Assembly (NCBI GenBank): GCA_035476815.1
Contig: DATILD010000034.1
Location: 62,001 to 126,000, forward strand
DNA: 64,000 bases
From: Methylibium sp035476815
GTDB lineage: Bacteria; Pseudomonadota; Gammaproteobacteria; Burkholderiales; Burkholderiaceae_C
Reading direction: 5' to 3'
In this document: positions 24,735 to 33,150 of the stretch, piece by piece
How the letters are laid out: each line of letters starts with the position of its first letter
How positions within the stretch are numbered: the first letter of the stretch is position 1
Notes under the pieces: model-generated
Databases searched by the model: none
Seen by the model: only the letters and a program-made list of their open reading frames with translations
What the model was told of the DNA's origin: nothing
Position numbers and translations under genes: made by a program

Positions 24735-25087
24735 ACGCCGCGCTGCCGATCCCGCTGCAGACGGTGCTGCTGCTCGTGGCGTCGAACGTCTTCATGACCT
24801 TCGCCTGGTACGGCCACCTGAAGAACCTCGGCCACAGGCCCTGGGTGGTGGCGGCGCTGGTGAGCTGGGGCATCGCGCTGTTCGAGTACCTGCTGCAGGT
24901 GCCGGCCAACCGCATCGGCGTGCAGCAGTTCAGCGTCGGCCAGCTGAAGATCCTTCAGGAGGTGATCACGCTGTCGGTGTTCGTCCCCTTTGCGGTCTGG
25001 TACCTGAACGAGCCCCTGAAGCTGGACTACCTGTGGGCCGGCCTGTGCCTCGTCGGCGCGGCCTATTTCATGTTCCGCTCGGGCTGA
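24731..25087 (+). CDS. DMT-type small membrane protein (DUF486)
   Basis: A 118-residue protein with four predicted transmembrane helices of the DUF486 group of small multidrug/metabolite-type transporters. Family segments are ASNVFMTFAWYGHLK, SWGIALFEYLLQVPANRIG and FVPFAVWYLNEPLKLDYLWA. The start is GTG at 24731, overlapping the folK-GNAT stop as GTGA. Function is unknown. Confidence 0.85.
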   Translation: MNAALPIPLQTVLLLVASNVFMTFAWYGHLKNLGHRPWVVAALVSWGIALFEYLLQVPANRIGVQQFSVGQLKILQEVITLSVFVPFAVWYLNEPLKLDYLWAGLCLVGAAYFMFRSG

Positions 25088-25093
25088 GCCGCG

Positions 25094-25789
25094 ATGAAGT
25101 ACCGCCACGTCGTCGTCGAAGGCGCCATCGGCGTCGGCAAGACCACGCTGGCGCGTGCGCTGGCGCTGCACTGGGACGCCCGGCTGGTGCTCGAGCAGCC
25201 GCTCGAGAACCCCTACCTGGCGCGCTTCTACGAGCACCTGCGCGGCAACGGCAGCGCCCGCGGCAACCCGATGGCGCTGCAGACCCAGCTGAGCTTCCTG
25301 TTCCAGCGCGTCGAGCAGTTGAAGGAGCTGTCGCAGCCCGGCATGTTCGAGCGCGGCGTCGTCAGCGACTTCCTGTTCGCCAAGGACGCGATCTTCGCGC
25401 TGCTCAACCTCGGCGACGAGGACCTGGCGCTGTACCGCCAGATCTACCGCCGTCACGCCCAGCAGGCGCCGGCGCCGGACCTGGTGATCTGGCTGCAGGC
25501 CGAGCCCGACACCCTGCTGGCGCGGGTGCGCCAGCGCGGCCTGACGATGGAACGCCATATCGGCGAGGGCTACCTGCGTGCGCTGTGCGACGCCTACCTG
25601 CGCCACTTCGCCAGCCATCCGAAGCTGCCGGTGCTGGCGGTCAACACCGAGGCCTTCCATCCGGCCGAGGACGGGGTCGATTTCCGGCGGCTGCTCGACC
25701 GCATCGACGCGTATGCGGGCGGTTTCGAGTTCTACGACCCGCCGGACCGGCCGGGCCGGGGGCTGCAGAGCATTCGCCGCAGCGCATGA
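25094..25789 (+). CDS. Deoxynucleoside kinase (deoxyadenosine/deoxyguanosine kinase family)
   Basis: A 231-residue P-loop kinase: Walker A VEGAIGVGKTTLA at residues 8-20, the ENPYLARFY substrate loop, the SDFLFAKD segment equivalent to the DRS motif, and a lid VRQRGLTMERHI. It phosphorylates purine deoxynucleosides for salvage. In many betaproteobacteria pcnB, folK, this kinase and panB-panC are contiguous; here panB-panC lie about 18 kb away on the other strand. It starts 7 bases after the DUF486 gene. Confidence 0.87.
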   Translation: MKYRHVVVEGAIGVGKTTLARALALHWDARLVLEQPLENPYLARFYEHLRGNGSARGNPMALQTQLSFLFQRVEQLKELSQPGMFERGVVSDFLFAKDAIFALLNLGDEDLALYRQIYRRHAQQAPAPDLVIWLQAEPDTLLARVRQRGLTMERHIGEGYLRALCDAYLRHFASHPKLPVLAVNTEAFHPAEDGVDFRRLLDRIDAYAGGFEFYDPPDRPGRGLQSIRRSA

Positions 25790-25816
25790 CAGCGCCCCGG
25801 CGGCGCCGTCACGAGA

Positions 25817-25848
25817 CTGTCATCCGTGGTGTGACAGTAATGTGACAA
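25817..25848 (-). promoter_or_regulatory. Candidate Pho box upstream of the DUF47-pit pair
   Basis: On the minus strand, positions 25848-25831 read TTGTCAC-ATTA-CTGTCAC, two PhoB half-sites with the standard 4-base spacing (consensus CTGTCAT-n4-CTGTCAT). A third half-site, CTGTCAT, lies on the plus strand at 25817-25823. The cluster ends 52 bases before the ATG of the DUF47 gene, where it would overlap the promoter. In Sinorhizobium meliloti the orthologous orfA-pit operon is repressed by PhoB through a Pho box, so repression under phosphate starvation is a reasonable inference. Confidence 0.55.
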
Positions 25849-25899
25849 TCGCGCCCGAGCGGCGCCACCCTGGGCGCCGCCCTTGCATCCGGAGCGTCC

Positions 25900-26547
25900 A
25901 TGGTGTTCGGCAAGCTGCTGCCCCAGGAGGGCAACTTCTTCGAGTTGTTCAACCGTCACGCCGACTACATCGTCGAGGGCGCGCGCGCCTTCAACACGAT
26001 GATCGAGAACTACGCCGACGCCGGCGAGCGCGAGCGCCAGTCGACCGCGGTGATCGAGGCCGAGCGCAAGGCCGACAAGGTGACCGCCGAGGTCAACCGC
26101 CTGCTGCACAAGACCTTCATCACGCCGCTGGACCGCGAGCAGATCCACGGCCTGATCAATGCGATGGACGACATCCTCGACCTGCTGCAGGACACGACCG
26201 AGACGATGAGCCTGTACGACGTGCGCCGCATGACCGAGGAGACGCTCGAGCTCGGCCGGCTCAGCGCGCGCTGCTGCGAGCGGGTGCAGCAGGCGGTGCT
26301 GCTGCTGCCCAAGCTCAAGGACGCCAGCGTCGTCGAGGCGGCGCTCAAGACTTGCGAGGAGATCGACCAGCTCGAGAGCGACGCCGACCGCGTGATGCGC
26401 TCGGCGATGAGCCAGCTGTTCCGCCACGAGCCCGACGTGCGCGAGCTGATCAAGCTGAAGGCGATCTACGAGATGCTGGAGTCGATCACCGACCGCTGCG
26501 AGGACGTGGCCAACCTGATCGAGGGCATCGTCCTCGAGAACTCCTGA
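25900..26547 (+). CDS. DUF47/PhoU-like accessory protein of phosphate transporter
   Basis: A 215-residue all-helical protein of the DUF47 (PhoU-like, TIGR00153) family, usually encoded directly before a Pit transporter. It has the helical bundle with E(x)3D-type metal contacts, for example FKLFNRH-like LFNRHADYI, VIEAERKADKVTAEV, and MNAMDDILDLLQDTTE-like MDDILDLLQDTTETM. It probably controls Pit activity. The preceding 110 bases contain a candidate Pho box, and pit follows after 89 bases. Confidence 0.88.
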   Translation: MVFGKLLPQEGNFFELFNRHADYIVEGARAFNTMIENYADAGERERQSTAVIEAERKADKVTAEVNRLLHKTFITPLDREQIHGLINAMDDILDLLQDTTETMSLYDVRRMTEETLELGRLSARCCERVQQAVLLLPKLKDASVVEAALKTCEEIDQLESDADRVMRSAMSQLFRHEPDVRELIKLKAIYEMLESITDRCEDVANLIEGIVLENS

Positions 26548-26555
26548 AAACATGA

Positions 26556-26632
26556 CAACCCCCACGTCGCTCCGCTCCTGCCCCCCGGGGGGGCGCTCAG
26601 CCGCCTTGGGGCGGCCCTGCGGCGGCTGAGGC
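26556..26632 (-). repeat. GC-rich intergenic repeat between DUF47 and pit genes
   Basis: The minus strand reads GCGCCCCCC-CGGGGGGCAGGA then GCGGAGCGACGTGGGGGTTG, closely matching the element at 39981-40026 in the opposite direction. It is followed on the plus strand by a palindromic CAGCCGCC...GGCGGCTG hairpin. It may moderate read-through from the DUF47 gene into pit. Confidence 0.6.
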
Positions 26633-26636
26633 CCGC

Positions 26637-27647
26637 ATGGCGTCGGTCGAACTCGGCTTCTGGATCGTCGCGGCCCTGGTGCTGTTGGCGGTCGCGTTCG
26701 ACTTCATGAACGGCTTCCACGACGCCGCGAACTCGATCGCCACCGTCGTGTCCACCGGCGTGCTCAAGCCGCAGCAGGCGGTGGTGTTCGCGGCCTTCTT
26801 CAACTTCGTCGCGATCTTCGTGTTCCACCTGTCGGTCGCGGCCACGGTCGGCAAGGGCATCGTGCAGCCGGGGGTGATCGACCCGAACGTGGTGTGCGGC
26901 GCGCTGGTCGGCGCGATCGCCTGGAACCTGATCACCTGGTACTACGGCATCCCCTCGTCGAGCTCGCATGCGCTGATCGGCGGGCTGGTCGGCGCCGCGC
27001 TCGCGAAGGCCGGGCCGGACACGCTGGTGGCCGCCGGCGTGACCAAGACGCTCGCCTTCATCCTGGTGTCGCCGCTGCTCGGCTTCGTGCTCGGCTCGGG
27101 GCTGATGGTCGCGGTCGCCTGGCTGCTGCGCGGCAAGACGCCGCTGCGCATCGACCGCTGGTTCCGTCGCGGCCAGCTGGTGTCGGCGGCGCTCTACAGC
27201 CTGGGCCATGGCGGCAACGACGCGCAGAAGACCATCGGCATCATCTGGGTGCTGCTGATCGCCTCGGGCTACGCGGCCGGCGGCGACGCGCTGCCGCCCT
27301 GGTGGGTGATCTGGGCCTGCTACATCGCGATCGCGCTGGGCACGATGTTCGGCGGCTGGCGCATCGTCAAGACCATGGGCCAGAAGATCACCAAGCTCAA
27401 GCCGGTGGGCGGCTTCTGCGCCGAGACCGGCGGCGCGATCACGCTGTTCCTGGCCAGCGCGCTGGGCATCCCGGTGTCGACCACCCACACCATCACCGGC
27501 GCGATCGTCGGCGTGGGCTCGACGCAGCGCTTCGCGGCGGTGCGCTGGGGCGTCGCAGGGCGCATCGTCTGGGCCTGGATCTTCACGATCCCGGCCTCGG
27601 CGCTGATGGCCGCGCTGGCCTATGGGGTCAGCCTGCTGCTGTTCTGA
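26637..27647 (+). CDS. pit: Low-affinity inorganic phosphate transporter (Pit family)
   Basis: A 336-residue membrane protein with about 9-10 helices and the two Pit signatures: FDFMNGFHDAANSIATVVSTG at the start (GFHDAANSIA core) and the matching second repeat GHGGNDAQKTIGI. The GIPSSSSHALIGGLVGAALA loop is also typical. It moves phosphate as a metal-phosphate complex using the proton gradient. The 3' end overlaps the convergent acetyltransferase gene by 28 bases. Confidence 0.93.
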   Translation: MASVELGFWIVAALVLLAVAFDFMNGFHDAANSIATVVSTGVLKPQQAVVFAAFFNFVAIFVFHLSVAATVGKGIVQPGVIDPNVVCGALVGAIAWNLITWYYGIPSSSSHALIGGLVGAALAKAGPDTLVAAGVTKTLAFILVSPLLGFVLGSGLMVAVAWLLRGKTPLRIDRWFRRGQLVSAALYSLGHGGNDAQKTIGIIWVLLIASGYAAGGDALPPWWVIWACYIAIALGTMFGGWRIVKTMGQKITKLKPVGGFCAETGGAITLFLASALGIPVSTTHTITGAIVGVGSTQRFAAVRWGVAGRIVWAWIFTIPASALMAALAYGVSLLLF

Positions 27648-28072
27648 GCCGGTCGGCGTTTGAGCATCAGGTGTTTCTCGATCCCCGGCGCGAAGCCGGC
27701 GATCGTCGCGGCCATCTCGTAGCCGAGCCGGCGGTACAGCGACGGGGCCTGGAAGCTGAAGGTCTCCAGGTAGTAGGTGTCGCAACCGCGCGCCGCGGCC
27801 AGCGCCTCGAAGCGCCGCACCAGCGCCGCGCCCAGGCCGGCGCGGCGCCGCGCCGGCGCCACCCAGAGCTGCTGCAGCTCGCAGCAGACGCCCCAGGTGC
27901 GGCCGACCGCGCCGCCGACCACGGCGCCGTCGGCGTCGCGCGCGTAGCAGGCGAGCCGCCGCACCTCGTGCAGCGGCGCGGCCGCGTCGTTGGCCTCGCC
28001 CAGGCCGGTGTCGATCCGCAGGGCCGCGGCGCGGTCCGCGCCCTCGGCATCGTCGTGCAGGGTCCAGTCCAT
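27620..28072 (-). CDS. GNAT family N-acetyltransferase
   Basis: A 150-residue single-domain acetyltransferase. The acetyl-CoA loop is ARRRAGLGAALVRRFEALA, preceded by the strand LQQLWVAP and followed by TYYLETFSFQAPSLYRRLGY. The substrate is unknown. The start MDWTLHD at 28072 fits the family's usual start. Its coding strand is antisense to the last 28 bases of pit. Confidence 0.82.
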   Translation of the reverse strand: MDWTLHDDAEGADRAAALRIDTGLGEANDAAAPLHEVRRLACYARDADGAVVGGAVGRTWGVCCELQQLWVAPARRRAGLGAALVRRFEALAAARGCDTYYLETFSFQAPSLYRRLGYEMAATIAGFAPGIEKHLMLKRRPAQNSSRLTP

Positions 28073-28077
28073 GAACG

Positions 28078-28101
28078 AAAACGGCGGCCCGAAGCCGCCG
28101 T
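28078..28101 (-). terminator. Rho-independent terminator of the SRPBCC gene
   Basis: On the minus strand ACGGCGGC-TTCGG-GCCGCCGT is an 8-bp stem with a stable UUCG-type loop, followed by TTTT. It lies 22 bases after the SRPBCC stop and just before the acetyltransferase ATG, so the two genes are separate transcripts unless read-through occurs. Confidence 0.8.
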
Positions 28102-28122
28102 GTGCAACAGGAAGTGGCGAGC

Positions 28123-28647
28123 CTACTTCTTCTCGACCAGCTTCTTCAGGTTGGTCAGGCCCGACTGGTAGACGCCGGTCACGGCCTTGACCGCGGCCTC
28201 GTCGTTCTGGTCCGGCGGCGGGTCGTTGTTCGGGAAGCCGCGGTAGAAGGCGCCGCGCCACTCGACCGTGCTCTTGGCGCCGTCGGCGTTGACGGTGATC
28301 GTCGAGGTGTAGTTGGTGACCGGCAGCGCGCCGCCGTCCTTGGCGCGGTAGGTGTAGCTCTTGCCGTCGGCGTTGTAGCGCTCGAGCGTCTCGGTCAGCG
28401 CACCGCCGCCCTTGAGCTTGAGCTGGCGCACCGAGCCCTCGGCGTTGGCCTTGTCGGCCGGGCTGGCCTCGACGGCCGGGTGCCACTTGGCGAGCGCGTC
28501 GAAGTCCTTGATCTGCGCCCACACCGCGTCGGCCGGCGCGTCGATCGTGATCTTCTCGACCACCTTCTGGCGGGTCGGTCCGTGGGCCAGGGCGGCGCCG
28601 GTGGTGAGGCCGAGCAGCGCCAGCGCGGCAAGCCATCGTGAAAGCAT
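28123..28647 (-). CDS. Exported SRPBCC (START/PYR-like) domain protein
   Basis: A 174-residue protein with a signal peptide (MLSRWLAALALLGLTTGAALA) and one SRPBCC ligand-binding fold: VVEKITIDAPADAVWAQI, DFDALAKWHPAVEASPADK and TETLERYNADGKSYTYRA. A long helix before the C-terminus closes the ligand pocket. Family members bind lipids or polyketides; the ligand is unknown. The YVTN-repeat gene is upstream, 55 bases away on the same strand. Confidence 0.82.
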   Translation of the reverse strand: MLSRWLAALALLGLTTGAALAHGPTRQKVVEKITIDAPADAVWAQIKDFDALAKWHPAVEASPADKANAEGSVRQLKLKGGGALTETLERYNADGKSYTYRAKDGGALPVTNYTSTITVNADGAKSTVEWRGAFYRGFPNNDPPPDQNDEAAVKAVTGVYQSGLTNLKKLVEKK

Positions 28648-28702
28648 CGGGGTGGTCTCCAGGTGTAAGGGGCTGAGGGGGCGCGACGGCGGTGGGCCGC
28701 GC

Positions 28703-29668
28703 CTAGGGCGCCGCGGGATCGCCGACGAAGGCGCCGAAGCCGCGCGGGTTGCTGCCCAGCGTGACGCTGCGCAACCGCCGTCCGGTCGCGGCCTCGAGTT
28801 CAACGAGATTCTCGTCCATCCAGTTGACCACCCACACCCGGTCGCCCACCGAGGCGATGCCTTCCGGGTAGCCGAAGCCCGTCAGGGTCTGCACCGGGGC
28901 CAGTGTGTCGGGATCGACCACCGTCACCGTGTCGTCGCGCTGGTTCGTCACGTACAGCCGGGTGCCGCCGGCCGCCAGCGCCGCGCCGTAGGGGGCCTTG
29001 CCGACCTTCACGGTGCCGACGACGCGCGGCGCCCGGGGATCGCGCACGTCGATCGCGCTGAGGTCGTTGCTGTAGACGTTGAGCGCATAGACGCGCTGTC
29101 GCGGGCCGTCGACCAGCAGCGCGAACGGGTGCTCGCCGACCGCCACGCGCGCGACGACGCGGGCCGTGGCGACGTCGACCACCGCGACGCGGTCCTCGTC
29201 GCGTTCGGCGACGAACACGCTGGCGCCGTCGACCGACACCGCGACGCCGGCCGGCGCCCGGCCCAGCGGCACGCGCAGCACCTCGGCGTGGGTGGCGGTG
29301 TCGAAGCCGAGCAGCTGCTGGCCGAACCAGTCCGCCACGTAGACGCGCCGGCCGTCCGGCGCCGCGTCGATGCCGACGGCGCCCTGGCCGGCCGGCAGCG
29401 TGGCGACGACGGCGCGGCGGCGCATGTCGATCACCGAGACGGCGTTGCTGTCGGGGGCGGTCACGAACACCTTGCCTGCCGTTGGCACCGCCACCACGCC
29501 GGCCGGCGAGCGCGCCACCGGCACGGTGGCGGCGACGGTGTGGGTGGCCAGGTCGACCAGCGAGACCGTGTGCTCGCCCTGGTTGGTGATCCAGGCCGAA
29601 GGTGCGGCGGCCGCTTGCAGCGTGATCGCGAGCAGCAGGGCGGCGCAGCGGTGGCGGAGTGGTCGCAT
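28703..29668 (-). CDS. Exported YVTN beta-propeller repeat protein
   Basis: A 321-residue protein with a signal peptide (residues 1-22, MRPLRHRCAALLLAITLQAAAA) and about seven YVTN-type beta-propeller blades, for example VSLVDLATHTVAATVPV, VSVIDMRRRAVVATLP, RVYVADWFGQQLLGFD and LYVTNQRDDTVTVVDPDTL. Such propellers are periplasmic or secreted binding scaffolds, some of them in metal or quinoprotein systems. No partner enzyme is adjacent. Confidence 0.87.
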   Translation of the reverse strand: MRPLRHRCAALLLAITLQAAAAPSAWITNQGEHTVSLVDLATHTVAATVPVARSPAGVVAVPTAGKVFVTAPDSNAVSVIDMRRRAVVATLPAGQGAVGIDAAPDGRRVYVADWFGQQLLGFDTATHAEVLRVPLGRAPAGVAVSVDGASVFVAERDEDRVAVVDVATARVVARVAVGEHPFALLVDGPRQRVYALNVYSNDLSAIDVRDPRAPRVVGTVKVGKAPYGAALAAGGTRLYVTNQRDDTVTVVDPDTLAPVQTLTGFGYPEGIASVGDRVWVVNWMDENLVELEAATGRRLRSVTLGSNPRGFGAFVGDPAAP

Positions 29669-29744
29669 CGACCCGGATGTTGTCTCATCTGCGCCGGCAA
29701 GGCCGGCACGGTCGTACCGGTTCCGAGCGACAGATCGCAGCGCC

Positions 29745-31577
29745 TCAGCGCAGGCCCAGCTTGAACGCGATCATCGCCCTCAGCTTGTTCGGCGCCACCG
29801 GTTTGATCAGCAGGTGAAAGTCGTGCTTCGCCGACTCGTCCTCGTGGCCGGTCATCGTGCTGCCGGTGACCAGGATCGCCGGCAGCGGTGCGGCGAAGTT
29901 CCGGCGCAGCGCGGCGAGCGCCTCGACGCCGGTGCGGCTGTCGGGCAGGCGGTAATCGACGATCGCGAGGTCGGGTGTCGGCGGCGCGCCGGCGGCCCAG
30001 GCCTGCACGGCCTCCAGCGTGTCGAAGGCATCGACCGTCGCGCCCCAGCCGCGCAGCAGCAGCACCAGGCCGTCACGCACCGCCGGCTCGTCCTCGACGA
30101 TGACGATGCGCCGGTGTTCGAGCGTCAGCCCGAGGCCCGGCTTCGTGCTGCCCGGCGGCGGCATCGCCGCGCGCGGCGCCTTGCCGAGCGGCAGCGTCAG
30201 CGTGAACACCGAGCCGTGGCCCGGTTCGGACGCGAGCGCCAGCGGCGCGTCCATCAATCGCGCCAGCCGCTGCACGATCGACAGGCCGAGCCCCAGGCCC
30301 TTGCTCTGGTTGGCCGGGAGCGGCACGCGGCCGTTGACCTGGTAGAACTCGTCGAAGATGCGGGTCTGCTCGGCCGAAGGGATGCCGACGCCGGTGTCCC
30401 AGACCTGCACATCGACCTGCTCGCCGCGCCGCCGCGCGCTGACGAGCACGCCGCCGTCCTCGGTGTAGCGGATCGCGTTGCTGAGCAGGTTGCGCACGAT
30501 ACGGTCGACCAGCACCGGATCGGCGTGCACCGCGTGCTGCGCGCCGCGGAAGCGCAGCGCCAGGCCCTGCTCGAAGGCGGTTGGCTCGTACTGCAGCCGC
30601 AGGCGCTGGAACAGCTCGCGCAGCGTGAAGTGCTCCGGCTGGGGCTCGACGCCGCCGGTGTCGATCTTGGTGATGTCGAGCAGCTCGCCGAACAGGCCCT
30701 CGAGCGCGTCGACCGAGCTGTTGATGCTGTTGACGAGGTGGGTCACCTCGTCGTCGCCGCGGCTCTTGGCGCGCAGCGCCTCGGCGAACAGGCCCATCGC
30801 GTGCAGCGGCTGGCGCAGGTCGTGGCTGGCGGCGGCGAAGAACTGGGTCTTGGCGCGGTTGGCGGTCTCGGCCTCGCGCCGCGCCGCGTCGGCCACCGCC
30901 TTCTCCTGGCGCAGCTGGGTCGCCAGCTGCTCGGTGCGCACCTTCAGGTGGATCACGCCGTCGAAGGTGTTGCGGTAGGCGCGGCCCAGCAGTGTGGTCA
31001 TCAGGTAGGTCAGGCCGATCACGCCGGCCAGCACCAGCTGGTCCTGGTTGCCGGTGCTGGCGATGCGCGCGATCGTCGGCACGAAGATCAGGCTGATGAA
31101 GCCGAGGAACAGCCGGTACTGCGTGGCCAGCGACGGGATCGCGCCGATGCAGTAGCTGTAGGCGATGATCAGCAGCGCCGCCTGCTGATGCGGCCGGCCG
31201 TGCAGGTAGAGCAGCCACACCGCCGCGCCCCAGGCCGCCCCCGACGTGAGCGCGCCGACGTTCCACCAGTGCAGCCAGCGCTCGGCGTCGCGGCGCGTGT
31301 GCTCGCTCACCGCGTAGCGGCGCAGCGTGGCCAGGCGCAGCGACCAGATCACCGCGAGCAGCGCCCCCCAGCCGCCGAGCACCAGCGGCGGCGCGCTGCC
31401 GGCGAACAGCCCGCCCACCACCACCGCGCCGAGCAGGTGGCCGGCGAGCGCGACGCCGGTCTGCTGGTAGAGCGAATGGACGGTGTCGGGCAGCAGCTCT
31501 TCCTGGGTCAGCTCGGGCGGTGGGTCCTGCAGGCCGCCGGGGGCGTTCGGCGCCAGGGCCTGCAGCGGGGCATTCAC
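29745..31577 (-). CDS. Hybrid sensor histidine kinase with C-terminal receiver
   Basis: A 610-residue protein. Residues about 40-200 hold 5-6 hydrophobic helices (an integral membrane sensing region without a periplasmic domain), then a coiled linker, the H-box ASHDLRQPLHAM with His252, an HATPase domain (RNLLSNAIRYTEDGG, WDTGVGIPSAEQ, GLGLGLSIV), and a receiver domain with phospho-acceptor Asp541 in LAIVDYRLPDS. The start is GTG at 31577; no ATG fits. It follows the LuxR-type regulator gene by 20 bases, so both form one two-component operon. The signal is unknown. Confidence 0.88.
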   Translation of the reverse strand: MNAPLQALAPNAPGGLQDPPPELTQEELLPDTVHSLYQQTGVALAGHLLGAVVVGGLFAGSAPPLVLGGWGALLAVIWSLRLATLRRYAVSEHTRRDAERWLHWWNVGALTSGAAWGAAVWLLYLHGRPHQQAALLIIAYSYCIGAIPSLATQYRLFLGFISLIFVPTIARIASTGNQDQLVLAGVIGLTYLMTTLLGRAYRNTFDGVIHLKVRTEQLATQLRQEKAVADAARREAETANRAKTQFFAAASHDLRQPLHAMGLFAEALRAKSRGDDEVTHLVNSINSSVDALEGLFGELLDITKIDTGGVEPQPEHFTLRELFQRLRLQYEPTAFEQGLALRFRGAQHAVHADPVLVDRIVRNLLSNAIRYTEDGGVLVSARRRGEQVDVQVWDTGVGIPSAEQTRIFDEFYQVNGRVPLPANQSKGLGLGLSIVQRLARLMDAPLALASEPGHGSVFTLTLPLGKAPRAAMPPPGSTKPGLGLTLEHRRIVIVEDEPAVRDGLVLLLRGWGATVDAFDTLEAVQAWAAGAPPTPDLAIVDYRLPDSRTGVEALAALRRNFAAPLPAILVTGSTMTGHEDESAKHDFHLLIKPVAPNKLRAMIAFKLGLR

Positions 31578-31597
31578 GCGCCGGGCCTCGGGCGGGC

Positions 31598-32341
31598 TCA
31601 GCGGCCGGTGCGGCGCCAGCCGCCGAGGCCGGTCGCGCCCTGCTGGGTCATCTGGCTGACCGCCAGCACGGCCTGGGTGCGCGAGTTCACGCCCAGCGTG
31701 CGCAGCACCGCGGCCACATGGTCCTTGACCGTCTCGACCGACAGGTTGAGGTCGCGCGCGATCAGCTTGTTGGGCTTGCCCTGCAGCAGCAGCGCCAGCA
31801 CGTCGGTCTGGCGCGGCGTCAGGCCCAGCGAAGCGAGCGAGGGGGCGGTGGTCTGGAACTTGTCCTGCGCGGCCTCCTTGCCGACCACGCGCAGGTAGCC
31901 TGGCGTGGTGTCGGCGTCCGCCGGCGCCGGCGGCGGGGCGGCGTCGACGCCCAGCGTCATCGGCGGCACGTAGATGCCGCCGGACATCACCAGCCGCAGC
32001 GCCTCGAACAGGGTCTCGTTGCTGGCGCGCTTGGGCACGAAGCCCATCGCGCCCATGTCGATCGAGCGGATCACGTCGCTCGTGCGGTCGCTGGCCGACA
32101 CCACCACCACCGGCAGCGCCGGGTAGGCGTTGCGCAGCTCGCCGAGCAGGTCGAAGCCGTTGGCGTCGCCGAGCTGCAGGTCCAGCAGCACCAGGTCGAA
32201 GCCGGCGTCGGCCTCCAGCGTCTTGCGCGCGGCGGCGGCGCTGCCGACGCCCTCGACCTCGAGATCGTCGCCCAGGCCCTGGATCACCGCCTTGAGCGCC
32301 GAGAGGATCAGCGGGTGGTCGTCGATCAGCAGGACTTTCAT
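31598..32341 (-). CDS. LuxR/NarL family response regulator
   Basis: A 247-residue regulator. The receiver has the acidic pair in LLIDDHPL, phospho-acceptor Asp54 in LVLLDLQLG, VVSASD and the lysine in FVPKRAS; the C-terminal LuxR helix-turn-helix begins LTPRQTDVLALLLQGKPNKLIARDLN-type residues (LTPRQTDVLALL, then SVETVKDHVAAVLRTLGV). A 20-residue Ala/Pro-rich linker separates the domains. The first gene of the operon with the hybrid kinase, which is its likely partner. Confidence 0.9.
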   Translation of the reverse strand: MKVLLIDDHPLILSALKAVIQGLGDDLEVEGVGSAAAARKTLEADAGFDLVLLDLQLGDANGFDLLGELRNAYPALPVVVVSASDRTSDVIRSIDMGAMGFVPKRASNETLFEALRLVMSGGIYVPPMTLGVDAAPPPAPADADTTPGYLRVVGKEAAQDKFQTTAPSLASLGLTPRQTDVLALLLQGKPNKLIARDLNLSVETVKDHVAAVLRTLGVNSRTQAVLAVSQMTQQGATGLGGWRRTGR

Positions 32342-32441
32342 GGTCGGTGTCTCCCGGCAGCCCCGCGCGGACGCGGCGCGAGCCATGGTAGCGGAGCACC
32401 CGCGGGCCGCCGGGCCCCCCTTTCGGGTGAGGCGGCCGTCG

Positions 32442-33059
32442 TCAGGCCTGGGCCCAGCGCAGCAGCGGCTGCCACTGCTCGATGTCCTTCTCGACCCGGC
32501 TCGGCGCCACGTCCCACAGTGTCAGGCCGCGCGCCGCGAGGTGGATGTAGTTCTGCGTGTCGCGCAGGTGGCCGAGCAGCGGCACGCCCAGCGTGCCGAG
32601 GAAGGTGTCGAGCTGCACAGCCGAGATGCTGCCGTCGCGCACCCGGTTGGCGACCACCGCGACCTCGACCTTGTCGTGCTTGCGGCGCGCCAGCAGCTCG
32701 GTGAGGAAGGCCCGCGTCGCATAGATGTCGAAGATGCTGGGCTGCAGCGGCACCAGCACCTTGTCGGCGACCTTCATCACCTCGTCGAGCTTCTTGCCGT
32801 GCAGGCCGGCGGGGGTGTCGAGCACCACATGGGTCGTGCCCTTGGGCGGCTTGGCCAGGTGGTCGGGCTGCAGCTCCCAGCCGGCGATCACCGGCAGGCC
32901 GGCCGGGCGCAGCCCCAGCCAGGTGCGGGCCGACTGCTGGCGGTCGGCGTCGCCGAGCATCACCGCATGGCCCTGGCGCGCCAGCCAGCCCGCCAGGTTG
33001 GTCGACAGCGTGGACTTGCCCACGCCCCCCTTCGGGTTGGCCACCACGATCACCGGCAT
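32442..33059 (-). CDS. Orphan ParA/MinD-type ATPase
   Basis: A 205-residue P-loop ATPase with the deviant Walker A VANPKGGVGKSTLSTNLAGWL (KGGVGKST at residues 8-15) and a switch region HVVLDTPAGLHG. No parB, minC/minE or centromere-like repeat is nearby, so it is not a plasmid or chromosome partition pair here. Short orphan ParA proteins often place other complexes such as chemoreceptors or carboxysomes; here the cargo is unknown. It stands alone between a response regulator and kefF. Confidence 0.85.
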   Translation of the reverse strand: MPVIVVANPKGGVGKSTLSTNLAGWLARQGHAVMLGDADRQQSARTWLGLRPAGLPVIAGWELQPDHLAKPPKGTTHVVLDTPAGLHGKKLDEVMKVADKVLVPLQPSIFDIYATRAFLTELLARRKHDKVEVAVVANRVRDGSISAVQLDTFLGTLGVPLLGHLRDTQNYIHLAARGLTLWDVAPSRVEKDIEQWQPLLRWAQA

Positions 33060-33150
33060 CGTTCGCTCCTGTGAGGAGAGGGAGTCGCTGGGAGAATGCG
33101 GCGCATGTTAGCGGCTGGGCCCTGGGGCCCGGCAACCCAGGAGTCCTGCC

